Assembly (NCBI GenBank): GCA_016715465.1
Contig: JADKAA010000024.1
Span: 620,001-684,000, forward strand
Length of the DNA stretch: 64,000 bases
Source: Saprospiraceae bacterium
Lineage (GTDB): Bacteria; Bacteroidota; Bacteroidia; Chitinophagales; Saprospiraceae
Direction: 5' to 3'
Within the stretch, counting starts at the first letter, position 1. Each line of letters begins with the position of its first letter. The notes below the pieces were generated by a model. It saw only the letters and a program-made list of their open reading frames with translations, had not been told where the DNA came from and ran no database searches. The translations under genes were made by a program, and so were the position numbers. Positions 1 through 7,412 of the stretch are shown piece after piece.

Positions 1-1
1 C

Positions 2-478
2 ATCACCACTTTCGATTATGATACCTACGAAGAGAAGGTCCAGGTAGTGAAAAACACCAAGGACTGGAGAAACATTTACCGCTTCAGGGTAAAGGAAATC
101 TGGTTCTTTGACGAAGAAGCTTCTATGCTGAAAAGCAGAATCATTGGCATCGCGCCACTGTACGAAGAAACAGTAGAAGGTTTGGACAGACCACTGGAAT
201 ATCCGTTATTCTGGGTTTACTATCCTGAAGCAAGAAACTTCCTTTCCAAGCACAGGGTAATCAGCGACAACAACGATGTGGCGCCAATGACCTGGGCAGA
301 CTTACTCGACAACAGGTATTTTACAAGCATTATTTATAAGAAGTCCAATGTACTCGATTATAAAGTGGAGCAATACTTTGACGACAAAGACCCCATGTTT
401 GGGTTTGACAGACTGATGGAATCTGAAAAGATCAAGCAGGAACTGTTCAACTTTGAACATGACCTTTGGGAGTATTGA
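2..478 (+). CDS. gldN: GldN/PorN family T9SS protein, 3' part only
   Basis: The frame is open from the left edge of the window, so the gene starts outside it and only the last 158 residues are visible. The visible part (acidic and aromatic-rich, with LWFVYYPEARNFL-like and DLLDNRYF-like segments and a short C-terminal end) matches the conserved C-terminal half of GldN/PorN. In known systems GldN/PorN binds the lipoprotein GldK/PorK and forms the periplasmic ring of the type IX secretion machine that exports cargo and drives gliding. In most Bacteroidota gldKLMN are consecutive, so gldM probably lies just to the left. A strong hairpin terminator follows 28 bp after the stop, consistent with the end of that operon. 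A GTG at 47 is internal and not a start. Identification is by family resemblance only. Confidence 0.85.
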   Translation: MTTFDYDTYEEKVQVVKNTKDWRNIYRFRVKEIWFFDEEASMLKSRIIGIAPLYEETVEGLDRPLEYPLFWVYYPEARNFLSKHRVISDNNDVAPMTWADLLDNRYFTSIIYKKSNVLDYKVEQYFDDKDPMFGFDRLMESEKIKQELFNFEHDLWEY

Positions 479-506
479 TTTTTAAACTTCCCTATAAGAC
501 AAAAAG

Positions 507-535
507 CCCTGCCATTATTGGCGGGGTTTTTTTTT
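507..535. terminator. Bidirectional intrinsic terminator between gldN and the MBL hydrolase gene
   Basis: A 7-bp stem (507-513 with 520-526, one G-U pair, 6-nt loop) is followed by nine T on the plus strand. Five A at 501-505 give a T run for transcripts arriving on the minus strand. It lies between two convergent genes and probably ends both. The tail overlaps the last codon of the minus-strand gene. Confidence 0.8.
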
Positions 536-1298
536 ACACGGTCAGGGTCAACCCGTCGTGTGCCGCAAAAACACCCGATGGCAAAAGTTTGGTCCATTCT
601 GCCACAGGGCCCATGCTGTGACTCATGTGGATAAGATAGGTGTTTTTAGCCCCGATTAAAGAAGCGGCAGCCAGTGTTTCATTCAAACTAAAGTGCGCGT
701 GATGGGGGTGAAATTGCAAAGCACTGATCACCAGCACATCGAGGTCATTCAATTGAATGGCTGTTTCCTGGGGAATAAAGGACACATCCGTGATATAAGC
801 CATACGTCCAATCCGAAATCCCAGGATTGGCAGGTCACTGTGTATGATTTGCAGAGGCTGGATTACCACATTTCTGATGGCAAACGATTGCAATGGGTCA
901 ATGATGTGTGCTTCTACTTTGGGTGAACCAGGGTAATGATTTTGTCCGAATATATAGTTATACCGCACTTTCAGGTCTTTCATTACCCGGTCCAGGCCAT
1001 AGGCAGGAATGCTTTTTTGCTGCAAAAAATTAATGGGTCTCACATCATCGAGTCCGGCGGTATGGTCGTTGTGTTCGTGGGTAAACAGGATGGCGTCAAG
1101 GTCAAAGATGTGATTGCTGATCAGTTGCTGCCTCAAATCGGGGCCGGTATCAATCAGGATTCTTAAGCCCTCAAATTCTACATAGGCCGATGTCCTGAGC
1201 CGTTTGTCCCTGGCATCTTCTGAGGAACAGGTAGCACAGGTGCAGCCTAAAACAGGAATGCCCTGGGATGTGCCTGTGCCTAAGAATTTTATGATCAA
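534..1298 (-). CDS. MBL-fold metallo-hydrolase (PhnP-like)
   Basis: A 254-residue cytosolic metallo-beta-lactamase-fold hydrolase. The signature HEHNDH is at residues 74-79 and supplies metal ligands. An N-terminal Cys cluster (C19, C21, C24) following a GTGTSQG turn is typical of the PhnP / cyclic-phosphodiesterase branch, where it can hold an extra structural zinc. The substrate cannot be read from sequence; phosphoribosyl cyclic phosphate is the known PhnP substrate. The start is TTG at 1298, in a TTGA overlap with the stop of the upstream gene, and there is no nearby in-frame ATG, so translation is probably coupled. Transcription runs from the small gene at 1295-1585. Confidence 0.85.
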   Translation of the reverse strand: MIIKFLGTGTSQGIPVLGCTCATCSSEDARDKRLRTSAYVEFEGLRILIDTGPDLRQQLISNHIFDLDAILFTHEHNDHTAGLDDVRPINFLQQKSIPAYGLDRVMKDLKVRYNYIFGQNHYPGSPKVEAHIIDPLQSFAIRNVVIQPLQIIHSDLPILGFRIGRMAYITDVSFIPQETAIQLNDLDVLVISALQFHPHHAHFSLNETLAAASLIGAKNTYLIHMSHSMGPVAEWTKLLPSGVFAAHDGLTLTV

Positions 1299-1585
1299 GT
1301 TTCAATGAGTTCTTTCAGCAGCGTTTCCTGATCGCGCGCTATGTGTTTAAAAAAAACCTGCGATTTTTCTGAAAGTAGCGTCTCGTCAATGGCTATGGTG
1401 CTCAGGATATCGAGAAGGATATTTATCCTGCCTTCGATGTCATAAAACTTATTGACCACTACGATTTTTTTGAGCTCTACCACACAGTAACCGGAATTAA
1501 AATTTCCTTTTTCATACCTTACGGTATATTGTTGATCTTTAAAGATTTGTTCTAACTTTTCCAGATTTGATTTCGAATATTTCAA
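1295..1585 (-). CDS. Conserved hypothetical protein, 96 aa
   Basis: A small, charged, soluble protein with no signal peptide or membrane segment. I do not recognise a named family. The N-terminal half has alternating hydrophobic and charged residues suggesting a compact alpha/beta fold. It is the first gene of a two-gene unit and overlaps the MBL hydrolase by 4 bp, so the two are probably made together. The likely start is TTG at 1585, since no in-frame ATG or GTG start precedes it. A TAnnTTTG box at 1615-1622 (minus strand) would give a leader of roughly 25 nt. Function unknown; a link with the hydrolase is inferred from position only. Confidence 0.65.
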   Translation of the reverse strand: MKYSKSNLEKLEQIFKDQQYTVRYEKGNFNSGYCVVELKKIVVVNKFYDIEGRINILLDILSTIAIDETLLSEKSQVFFKHIARDQETLLKELIET

Positions 1586-1614
1586 GACTATGCGCTTTTT
1601 AAAGATATCAATTA

Positions 1615-1622
1615 CAAATATA
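1615..1622 (-). promoter_or_regulatory. -7 box for the MBL operon
   Basis: Reads TATATTTG on the minus strand, a full match to the Bacteroidota -7 consensus TAnnTTTG. It lies 29 bp upstream of the TTG start at 1585. No clear TTG partner is seen at the -33 distance. Confidence 0.45.
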
Positions 1623-1680
1623 TAATTTTTTTTAATCTGAAAGACATCGAATATGCTTTATGTAGCCACAAAGAGATAAT

Positions 1681-1710
1681 TTTGTAGTCGTTAATTATTG
1701 CGTATTTTTG
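1681..1710 (+). promoter_or_regulatory. Candidate promoter for the cystathionine synthase/lyase gene
   Basis: TTTG at 1681-1684, an 18-bp spacer and TATTTTTG at 1703-1710 match the Bacteroidota -33/-7 pattern. The distance to the ATG at 1902 is long, so either the mRNA has a leader of about 190 nt or the true promoter is closer and weaker. Confidence 0.35.
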
Positions 1711-1901
1711 TGAAATAATAATTCATATTTTTTCATTCTATAATCGAATCTTCTGTTTAATAGCCAATTTCTGCATACCACAAGCTTTTGTATCTTTTGA
1801 AAAAAAACCCATATAATCGCTGAGGTTGTTCATTTGTTTATACTATCGTTACAGGCATAACGCATTAAATCTTTAATTAAATTGTCCTAAAACATTCAAT
1901 T

Positions 1902-3047
1902 ATGAAATTCGGAACCAAAGTCATCCATGCAGGCATTCATCCAGATCCGGATACGGGTGCCATAATGACACCCATTTATCAAACTTCAACCTATGTGCAG
2001 GATGGACTGGGCATACATAAAGGATATGAGTACGCGAGGACCCAGAATCCCACCAGACACGTTTTGGAAAAAAACCTGGCTGCCCTGGAAAATGGGGTGG
2101 ATGCCATTTGTTTTGGCAGTGGTCTGGCCGCCATGGATGCCGCATTAAAGCTCCTGGTACCAGGAGACGAAGTCATTTCTACCAATGACCTGTACGGAGG
2201 TTCATACCGACAAATGACAAAGGTGTTTGCCAAGTACGGCATCATTTTTCATTTCGTGGACATGCAGGACCCACAAAACATTGCCGCAAAACTCAACGAC
2301 AAGACCAAAATGCTCTGGATTGAAACACCCACCAATCCGATGCTCAACATTGTGGACATCAAAGCATGCACAGATATTGTCAAGGGCAGGGGCGTCATCA
2401 CCGTAGTGGACAATACTTTTGCGTCTCCTTATCTCCAAAATCCCATCAGCCTGGGTGCAGACATTGTATTGCACAGTGCTACCAAGTATCTGGGAGGTCA
2501 TTCTGATGTCATTCACGGTGCATTGATTGTGGACAGCAGGGATCTGGCAGATAAGTTGCATTTCATCCAAAATGCTTCGGGTGCGGTACCAGGCCCACAG
2601 GATTGTTTTCTGGTACTGAGGGGCATCAAGACATTGCACATCAGGGTACAACGCGCATGTGAAAATGCAGCGCAAATCGCCGATTACCTGGCAGCCCATC
2701 CAAAAGTTTCCAAAGTGTATTTTCCCGGTTTTCAGAATCACCCCAACCATGAAGTAGCGAAAAAACAAATGAAGTTGTTCGGTGCCATGATCTCATTCGA
2801 TCTTTTTGACGACAGTGAAGCAGCAGCCAAAAGGGTCCTGGAAGGCACCCATTATTTTTCGCTGGCAGAATCTTTGGGTGGGGTAGAGTCGCTTATCGGG
2901 CATCCTGCCTCTATGACCCATGCATCTATTCCAAGAGAGGAAAGAATGAAAGTAGGACTTACCGATTCACTCATAAGGTTGAGTGTGGGCATTGAAGATG
3001 TGGAAGACCTGATCCAGGATCTCGACCAGGCCTTGGCTAAAGTGTAG
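1902..3047 (+). CDS. Cystathionine gamma-synthase/gamma-lyase family PLP enzyme
   Basis: A full-length (381 aa) Cys/Met-metabolism PLP-dependent enzyme of fold type I. Visible hallmarks are the YARTQNPTR motif (about 44-52) that contacts the neighbouring subunit's cofactor, the FGSGLAA phosphate-binding turn (71-77), the VVDNTFASP segment (168-176) with the Asp that pairs with the pyridine nitrogen, and HSATKYLGGHSD (191-202) with Lys195 as the Schiff-base lysine. Family members either make cystathionine from an activated homoserine and cysteine or cleave it. Sequence alone does not separate synthase (metB) from lyase; Bacteroidota proteins of this type are usually called synthases. Monocistronic by layout, behind a long AT-rich leader. 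Confidence 0.9.
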   Translation: MKFGTKVIHAGIHPDPDTGAIMTPIYQTSTYVQDGLGIHKGYEYARTQNPTRHVLEKNLAALENGVDAICFGSGLAAMDAALKLLVPGDEVISTNDLYGGSYRQMTKVFAKYGIIFHFVDMQDPQNIAAKLNDKTKMLWIETPTNPMLNIVDIKACTDIVKGRGVITVVDNTFASPYLQNPISLGADIVLHSATKYLGGHSDVIHGALIVDSRDLADKLHFIQNASGAVPGPQDCFLVLRGIKTLHIRVQRACENAAQIADYLAAHPKVSKVYFPGFQNHPNHEVAKKQMKLFGAMISFDLFDDSEAAAKRVLEGTHYFSLAESLGGVESLIGHPASMTHASIPREERMKVGLTDSLIRLSVGIEDVEDLIQDLDQALAKV

Positions 3048-3153
3048 ATTTTATGCCTTTATGGAGATGTTTTACTTTCTGGTTTCGTTATAAGCTTGGA
3101 GCGGTTTGTGTAATGTTTGCAAAAATGGTCTCCTTCACTAAAATACTTGAAAC

Positions 3154-3756
3154 ATGAAATGGAATAACATGGCCGTTTTTCTGATGGTCTGCTTTACCTT
3201 ATCCTGTCACAAGGACAACAAGGATTGTGTGGAGCGCATCGACCCCGATTGTGTCTGCACCCTGGAATACGATCCGGTTTGTGGCTGCAATGATGTGACC
3301 TACTCCAATGCCTGCCATGCCGAATGTGCCAACATCAAAGAATACAACCCCGGCGAATGCCCGGGTACCGTAAAAACCACCATTTTTGGCAACTGGAATT
3401 TCATCGGCTACCTCAGCGAGGATGCCATCGACCTGGATCTGCCCATAAAGAAGCATACTTACGAGATCTACATTGAGTTTTCCGATGAAAAGAATTTTTT
3501 TAACCAATACAAATTTTCCGGAAAAGCACCCGTAAACACCTACGGAGGCCTGTATTCGTATGTATCTCCTGTGATCATCATCAGCAACCTGGTCTCCACT
3601 GAAATTGCAGGTAGTCCAGCTGCCATGGCCTATGAGTCCAAATATTATCAGGCGCTGAATGCTGCGGAAAGCTTTGAATACTTCAAGGAGGTGCTGCTTA
3701 TTACTACTGGTTTTAATGCCGGCAAAGACCGTATGGTATTTGTGAAAAGGTCATAG
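3154..3756 (+). CDS. Putative lipoprotein with Kazal-type inhibitor domain and META-like domain
   Basis: A 200-residue envelope protein. The first 17 residues are a short hydrophobic export signal ending before Cys18; the -3 position is not a classic lipobox Leu, so lipidation is likely but not certain. Residues about 33-69 carry the Kazal pattern (C-x-C, YDPVCGCNDVTYSNAC, then two more Cys), the fold of serine-protease inhibitors. Residues about 75-200 start with a GxW motif and end in a beta-rich stretch, resembling META/DUF306 domains. Kazal-META lipoproteins occur in Bacteroidota, but their targets are not known to me. It stands alone between the PLP enzyme and tRNA-Met. An inhibitor role is inferred from the domain only. 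Confidence 0.8.
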   Translation: MKWNNMAVFLMVCFTLSCHKDNKDCVERIDPDCVCTLEYDPVCGCNDVTYSNACHAECANIKEYNPGECPGTVKTTIFGNWNFIGYLSEDAIDLDLPIKKHTYEIYIEFSDEKNFFNQYKFSGKAPVNTYGGLYSYVSPVIIISNLVSTEIAGSPAAMAYESKYYQALNAAESFEYFKEVLLITTGFNAGKDRMVFVKRS

Positions 3757-3781
3757 GAAGGGCATAAAATTCATGCGATTG

Positions 3782-3812
3782 TTGTTTATTTTGTCGGAAA
3801 ATACTACTTTTG
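3782..3812 (+). promoter_or_regulatory. Promoter of tRNA-Met
   Basis: TTG at 3782-3784, a 20-bp spacer and TACTTTTG at 3805-3812 fit the Bacteroidota -33/-7 consensus. The -7 box ends 26 bp before the mature tRNA 5' end, leaving a short 5' leader for RNase P. Confidence 0.6.
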
Positions 3813-3838
3813 CAACTCCTTAAGCGAAAAGGAAAATT

Positions 3839-3912
3839 GGCGCGGTAGCTCAGCTGGTTAGAGCGTGCGATTCATAATCGCAAGGTCGGGAGTTCAAGCC
3901 TCCCCCACGCTA
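3839..3912 (+). tRNA. tRNA-Met (anticodon CAU)
   Basis: A complete cloverleaf: D stem GCTC/GAGC, anticodon stem TGCGA/TCGCA with loop TTCATAA (anticodon CAT), T stem GGGAG/CTCCC with loop TTCAAGC, discriminator A at 3912, no encoded CCA. The overall sequence resembles the elongator tRNA-Met of Bacteroidota. A CAU anticodon is also used by lysidine-modified tRNA-Ile2, which is less likely here. The acceptor stem carries a C5-A68 mismatch and a G1-U72 wobble; a T at position 5 (base 3843) would restore pairing. Confidence 0.9.
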
Positions 3913-3918
3913 CACAGA

Positions 3919-3950
3919 GTCCTGTTGTTCATTCAGCAGGACTTTTTTTT
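3919..3950 (+). terminator. Intrinsic terminator after tRNA-Met
   Basis: A 9-bp stem (3919-3927 with 3934-3942, one G-U pair, 6-nt loop) is followed by eight T. It starts 6 bp after the tRNA discriminator base. The tail touches the stop codon of the convergent gene. Confidence 0.85.
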
Positions 3951-5058
3951 ATTTACCCTTGGAAAACATCTTCACCACCTTATCTCCGGCAGCAGTAATG
4001 ATGGACATCACATACTTACCCCTTACCAGGTTGCTGATGTCCACTACATTGCCGGGATTTAATACCTCGGCTACCACATGGCCGGTCGCGTTGATGATGC
4101 TGATGGATGATACTGGCTCATTGACCACAATTTCATTTTTATAAGGCAATTTTTTTACATCTGGTTCTGGTTTGAGGCTGGACACAAACGTGGAATGGTC
4201 GTCATTGCAAAAATCAAAGTCCCAGGCCAGCGAGTTCCAGGTATGCCACAACAGCAGAGAGGTGTTGGTACCCGGAATGGGCCACACGCTGGTTTCAGGT
4301 CCGGCATAGGTGATGAACCGATTGACCTCATTGGCAGTCATCAGCCCTTTTTCAGTTGAGGCGATATGGTGCAGCGGCTTGGTTGCACCCAGGCTTTTAT
4401 ATTCTTCATTTACCCGGTCAATGGTACTTTCAAGCAGCAGCAGGTGTTCATTTCCCCAGTTTTCAACATAGGTCTGTGGCATAAAACCATCCACATACTG
4501 ATTGATGGAAGAGATCGGAAAATAATGGGCCCTGGGATTTGCCCAGGTAGTGCAGTACAACTGGAAATTTTCATCGATCACATCATCTGCAATCGCCCTT
4601 GATTTTGCCGCATCAAAAGCTCTGAATAGTTTACTGGCAGCAACCGGTTTGCGGTCAAACTGCGCTTCCACATCTACTACATACCCTTTATATCCCGATT
4701 TTGCCGATTTGTACAACGCTTCTGCCTGTAATCTTTCATTGTTTGGGTAATTGTAGGACCAGGCCCATGCTTCAATGCCACGCGCTTCAAAAATGGCCGG
4801 TATCTTCTCGTCCACCAGTTCGGTCCATTTTACAGTATCCACTCTGCCATTGGCAACTTTCACGTAAATTCTTTTGATGCCCAGACTGGACAAGGTATCA
4901 GCCAGGGATTCATAATCTTTGAATTTTGTAAGCTCCAGGTACCATAACCACGCACCCAGCTTATTGCAGGACTGGTCCTGGCCATAGGCAGTGCTACTAA
5001 ATAGTTTTAAAAAAAATGCTGCAAGCACTACATATTTCAACTTAATTATTCTCTCCAT
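3949..5058 (-). CDS. Secreted TIM-barrel-like protein with T9SS type A sorting domain
   Basis: A 369-residue exported protein. From the ATG at 5058 it has a basic start, a hydrophobic core and a cleavage-like STAYGQ end near residue 28. The body has repeated beta-strand/helix units (GIKRIYVKVANG, GIEAWAWSYN, GYKGYVVDVEAQF, VDGFMPQTYVENW) resembling glycoside-hydrolase-like TIM barrels; the activity is unknown. The last about 60 residues (ISIINATGHVV... DISNLVRGKYVMSI... KMFSK) are a typical T9SS C-terminal sorting domain, so the protein is probably exported through the outer membrane by T9SS. An earlier in-frame start 13 codons upstream would place non-signal residues before the signal peptide. 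It overlaps the upstream CNNM gene by 17 bp. Confidence 0.85.
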   Translation of the reverse strand: MERIIKLKYVVLAAFFLKLFSSTAYGQDQSCNKLGAWLWYLELTKFKDYESLADTLSSLGIKRIYVKVANGRVDTVKWTELVDEKIPAIFEARGIEAWAWSYNYPNNERLQAEALYKSAKSGYKGYVVDVEAQFDRKPVAASKLFRAFDAAKSRAIADDVIDENFQLYCTTWANPRAHYFPISSINQYVDGFMPQTYVENWGNEHLLLLESTIDRVNEEYKSLGATKPLHHIASTEKGLMTANEVNRFITYAGPETSVWPIPGTNTSLLLWHTWNSLAWDFDFCNDDHSTFVSSLKPEPDVKKLPYKNEIVVNEPVSSISIINATGHVVAEVLNPGNVVDISNLVRGKYVMSIITAAGDKVVKMFSKGK

Positions 5059-6298
5059 GTAACCTGATGATTCTAATTTTTTCAATCCTGGTATCACTTA
5101 CGGTTTCCAGTATATATTTATTGTGACCAATGATGATTTCTGCTCCTTCCTCCGGAATACTCTCTTCCGATTTGACGATCAGGCCCGAAAGGGTCTGGTA
5201 ATCTCCTTCAGGAAGGTGAAGGCCGGGATATTTTTCATTTAGATAATCTACTTCATGCCGGCCGGCAAACAGATATTCGTCATCGCTGATTACCTCTTCG
5301 ACCATGCCTTCTTCATCGTGTTCATCGTCAATTTCTCCAAAAATTTCTTCCAGGATGTCTTCCAGGGTAATAAGTCCGGCAATTCCTCCATATTCATCCA
5401 CCACACAGGCAATGTTGAATCTTTCTTTGATAAATCGCTGTAAAAGGACTTTTACCCCCATGGCATCCGGCACAAACTGAATGGGGGAAATGATCTTCTC
5501 TATTTTTTCAGGATTCCTAAGCAACTTCTGATGGTGGATATAACCTGTGACATTCTCAATGTCATCATCCACTACAATCATCCTGGAAATTTTATAGGTC
5601 CGGAACATACGGATGACTTCATCTATCGTATCCGTCTTGTACACATATATGATCTCATTGCGTGGAATCATACAATCCCGCACTTTGAACTGCCCAAGAT
5701 TTAAGGCGTTGGTGAGGATCTCTTTATCGATGTCTTCGGATTCAGAAATATTTTCATTGATGTATTCCTCCAGGTCAAGCCGGGAAAAAACGGCCTCTGT
5801 CTCTACGCCCTGCATCCGGAATATCTTTTTTATAAAGAAATTAGACAATTTGGAGAGCAGCCAGGTAGGTACAAAAAGCAGCCACATAAAAAACCGGATG
5901 ATAAAAGCAGCCCGGTAGAGATATTCATTGGAATAAAGCTGAGAAAAAGTTTTGGGCAGGAATTCACCAAAAATCAGCACCACCAGGGTAATCACCAGCG
6001 TAACGGAAAGCAACAGCGCCAGACTTCCCGCATTTAAATATTGCAAAAGGATGGGTTCAATCAGCTGTGACATAAAAATCGTAATCAATACAAGCACGAT
6101 GTTGTTGCCCACAAGCATGGAAGAGAGAAATTCTCGTGGATTTTCGTAAAAACCGGCAATGATCTTTCCCTTTATATGCCCCTTGTTTTTCATTACCTCA
6201 ATACCCAGCTTGTTTGCCGACACAAAAGCAATCTCTGACCCTGAGAAAAAGGCCGAAAGCAATAACATAAGTAAGCTGAGTAATATTAGGGTAACCAC
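5042..6298 (-). CDS. CNNM/CorC-type membrane protein (DUF21, CBS pair, CorC_HlyC)
   Basis: A 418-residue inner-membrane protein. Residues 1-180 form a DUF21 region with about four membrane segments and the SGSEIAFVS and FGEFLPKTF motifs. Residues about 205-325 hold two CBS domains (MIPRNEI..., VVDEYGGIAGLITLEDILEEI), and residues about 340-415 a CorC_HlyC domain. This architecture belongs to the family once called hemolysins and now linked to Mg/Co export; in flying or gliding Bacteroidota a similar protein is called GldE, but I cannot assign that here. The start is GTG at 6298, supported by a TAnnTTTG box 17 bp upstream; an ATG 10 codons inside would cut the first membrane segment. Confidence 0.88.
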   Translation of the reverse strand: MVTLILLSLLMLLLSAFFSGSEIAFVSANKLGIEVMKNKGHIKGKIIAGFYENPREFLSSMLVGNNIVLVLITIFMSQLIEPILLQYLNAGSLALLLSVTLVITLVVLIFGEFLPKTFSQLYSNEYLYRAAFIIRFFMWLLFVPTWLLSKLSNFFIKKIFRMQGVETEAVFSRLDLEEYINENISESEDIDKEILTNALNLGQFKVRDCMIPRNEIIYVYKTDTIDEVIRMFRTYKISRMIVVDDDIENVTGYIHHQKLLRNPEKIEKIISPIQFVPDAMGVKVLLQRFIKERFNIACVVDEYGGIAGLITLEDILEEIFGEIDDEHDEEGMVEEVISDDEYLFAGRHEVDYLNEKYPGLHLPEGDYQTLSGLIVKSEESIPEEGAEIIIGHNKYILETVSDTRIEKIRIIRLHGENN

Positions 6299-6314
6299 TA
6301 CATTAAAATTCTCG

Positions 6315-6322
6315 CAAATGTA
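6315..6322 (-). promoter_or_regulatory. -7 box for the CNNM-type gene
   Basis: Reads TACATTTG on the minus strand, a full match to TAnnTTTG. Its 3' end lies 16 bp before the GTG start at 6298. No convincing -33 partner. Confidence 0.45.
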
Positions 6323-6337
6323 GTAAAAATCATTATT

Positions 6338-7105
6338 CTATACGGCATCTGTTCTGAATCTCGGCTTAAATTCCCTGAATACGCAGGACATTTCTTTTAT
6401 TAATTCCGGATGGTGTTCGATGGCATTGCCCACCACAATGATATCAGCACCCCATTTCAGGTTTTCCTCTACTTTTTCAGGAGTCTTTATTCCGCCACCT
6501 ACAATGAGTGGAATGTTTGTGGCTGAGGATACCGCTTCGATCATGGCCCCTGAAACCGGCCTTTCCGCGCCACTTCCCGCATCGAGGTACAACATTTTTA
6601 AGCCGAGCATCTCACCTGCCATGGCCGTACACAAGGCTATGTCTTCTTTGTTGTGTGGAATGGGTGTGGTATTGCTCATATATTGCACCGTCGTCTGGAT
6701 GCCCCCATCCACCAGCATATATCCTGTTGAAATGATTTCAAGCGGACTTACCTTCAGAAATGGGGCAGTGATTACGTGTTTGCCGATCAGGAGTTCTGCA
6801 TTTCTGCCGGATATCAGCGAAAGAAATAAAAGGGCGTCGGCCCGGTAACTAAGCTGAAAACTGTTGCCCGGAAACAAGACCATGGGAATTTTGCATTGTT
6901 CGCGGATAGACTTGAGCACACCGTCCAGCATGTCGTTGACTACCAGGCTGCCCCCAATAAAAAAATAATCCACTTCAGATTCCATTGCCAGTGAAATTAC
7001 CCGCTCCAGGCCCCGGAGTCTGAGTTTGTCGGGGTCGATCAACACCACAAACTTTTTATCTCCGTCTTTCCTGGCATCTGTCCATTGCTGATAAATGCCG
7101 TGCAT
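6338..7105 (-). CDS. Geranylgeranylglyceryl/heptaprenylglyceryl phosphate synthase family protein
   Basis: A 255-residue cytosolic TIM-barrel prenyltransferase of the GGGPS/PcrB family. It shows VLIDPDK at residues 22-28, FIGGS for the glycerol-1-phosphate site, FPGNSFQLS, YLDAGSG (about 173-179), and the phosphate-binding VGGGIKTPE near 200. Family enzymes join a polyprenyl diphosphate to sn-glycerol-1-phosphate, the first step of ether lipid synthesis in archaea; bacterial homologues in Bacteroidota belong to the larger group II type. What the bacterial product is used for here is not known. The gene is a separate unit with its own -7 box. The length is normal for the family. Confidence 0.88.
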   Translation of the reverse strand: MHGIYQQWTDARKDGDKKFVVLIDPDKLRLRGLERVISLAMESEVDYFFIGGSLVVNDMLDGVLKSIREQCKIPMVLFPGNSFQLSYRADALLFLSLISGRNAELLIGKHVITAPFLKVSPLEIISTGYMLVDGGIQTTVQYMSNTTPIPHNKEDIALCTAMAGEMLGLKMLYLDAGSGAERPVSGAMIEAVSSATNIPLIVGGGIKTPEKVEENLKWGADIIVVGNAIEHHPELIKEMSCVFREFKPRFRTDAV

Positions 7106-7125
7106 CCGCTAAAGTATTGTTGGAA

Positions 7126-7133
7126 CAAAGATA
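7126..7133 (-). promoter_or_regulatory. -7 box for the GGGPS-family gene
   Basis: Reads TATCTTTG on the minus strand, a full match to TAnnTTTG, ending 20 bp before the ATG at 7105. No clear -33 TTG. Confidence 0.45.
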
Positions 7134-7324
7134 CCCATTAATATCTTTTATGCCTCCGGCCAGTCATTTTTTGAATAATATCAAACTATTTTAGCTCAAA
7201 ACAGCATTAAAATATACATAATATATTTATAACCAGTAAATTATAATAAATTATATTTTATAATATTAAAAATACCTAAAAAAGTATATCTGTTGGGTAT
7301 TTTCTGGCAAGGTATATGCATAAG

Positions 7325-7412
7325 TATGTTTGTTCAGATTATTAAGGATTTTACTTAAGCAATTGTTACTTGAGACCGGTCAAAGGGGAAAAACGACCGG
7401 TCTCTTTTTTTT
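7325..7412 (+). ncRNA. Candidate small RNA or terminated leader
   Basis: A TAnnTTTG box (TATGTTTG, 7325-7332) is followed about 40 bp later by a terminator with a perfect 10-bp stem and eight T. If used, transcription would start near 7336 and end near 7412, giving an RNA of about 75 nt with no ORF. It could be a free small RNA or an attenuated leader of the permease gene that starts at 7547. The sequence matches no RNA family I recognise. The evidence is promoter-plus-terminator layout only. Confidence 0.4.
7372..7412 (+). terminator. Strong intrinsic terminator with no upstream gene
   Basis: Arms 7372-7381 and 7395-7404 are perfectly complementary over 10 bp (core GAGACCGGTC), with a 13-nt purine-rich loop, followed by eight T at 7405-7412. 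The nearest gene on this strand starts downstream, which makes it an orphan terminator. Confidence 0.8.

Larger units (their letters stand above)
1586..1901. other. Divergent AT-rich intergenic region
   Basis: 316 bp between the divergent MBL pair and the cystathionine synthase/lyase gene. It is strongly AT-rich. It holds one promoter candidate for each direction (listed separately) and no credible ORF. If the plus-strand promoter at 1681-1710 is used, the downstream gene has a leader of about 190 nt. I see no obvious terminator-like hairpin or known riboswitch core in that leader. Confidence 0.6.

Noticed and set aside
2202..2768. 188-codon open frame on the minus strand
   Set aside because: It lies wholly inside the cystathionine synthase/lyase gene, which has clear catalytic motifs; the antisense product resembles no protein.
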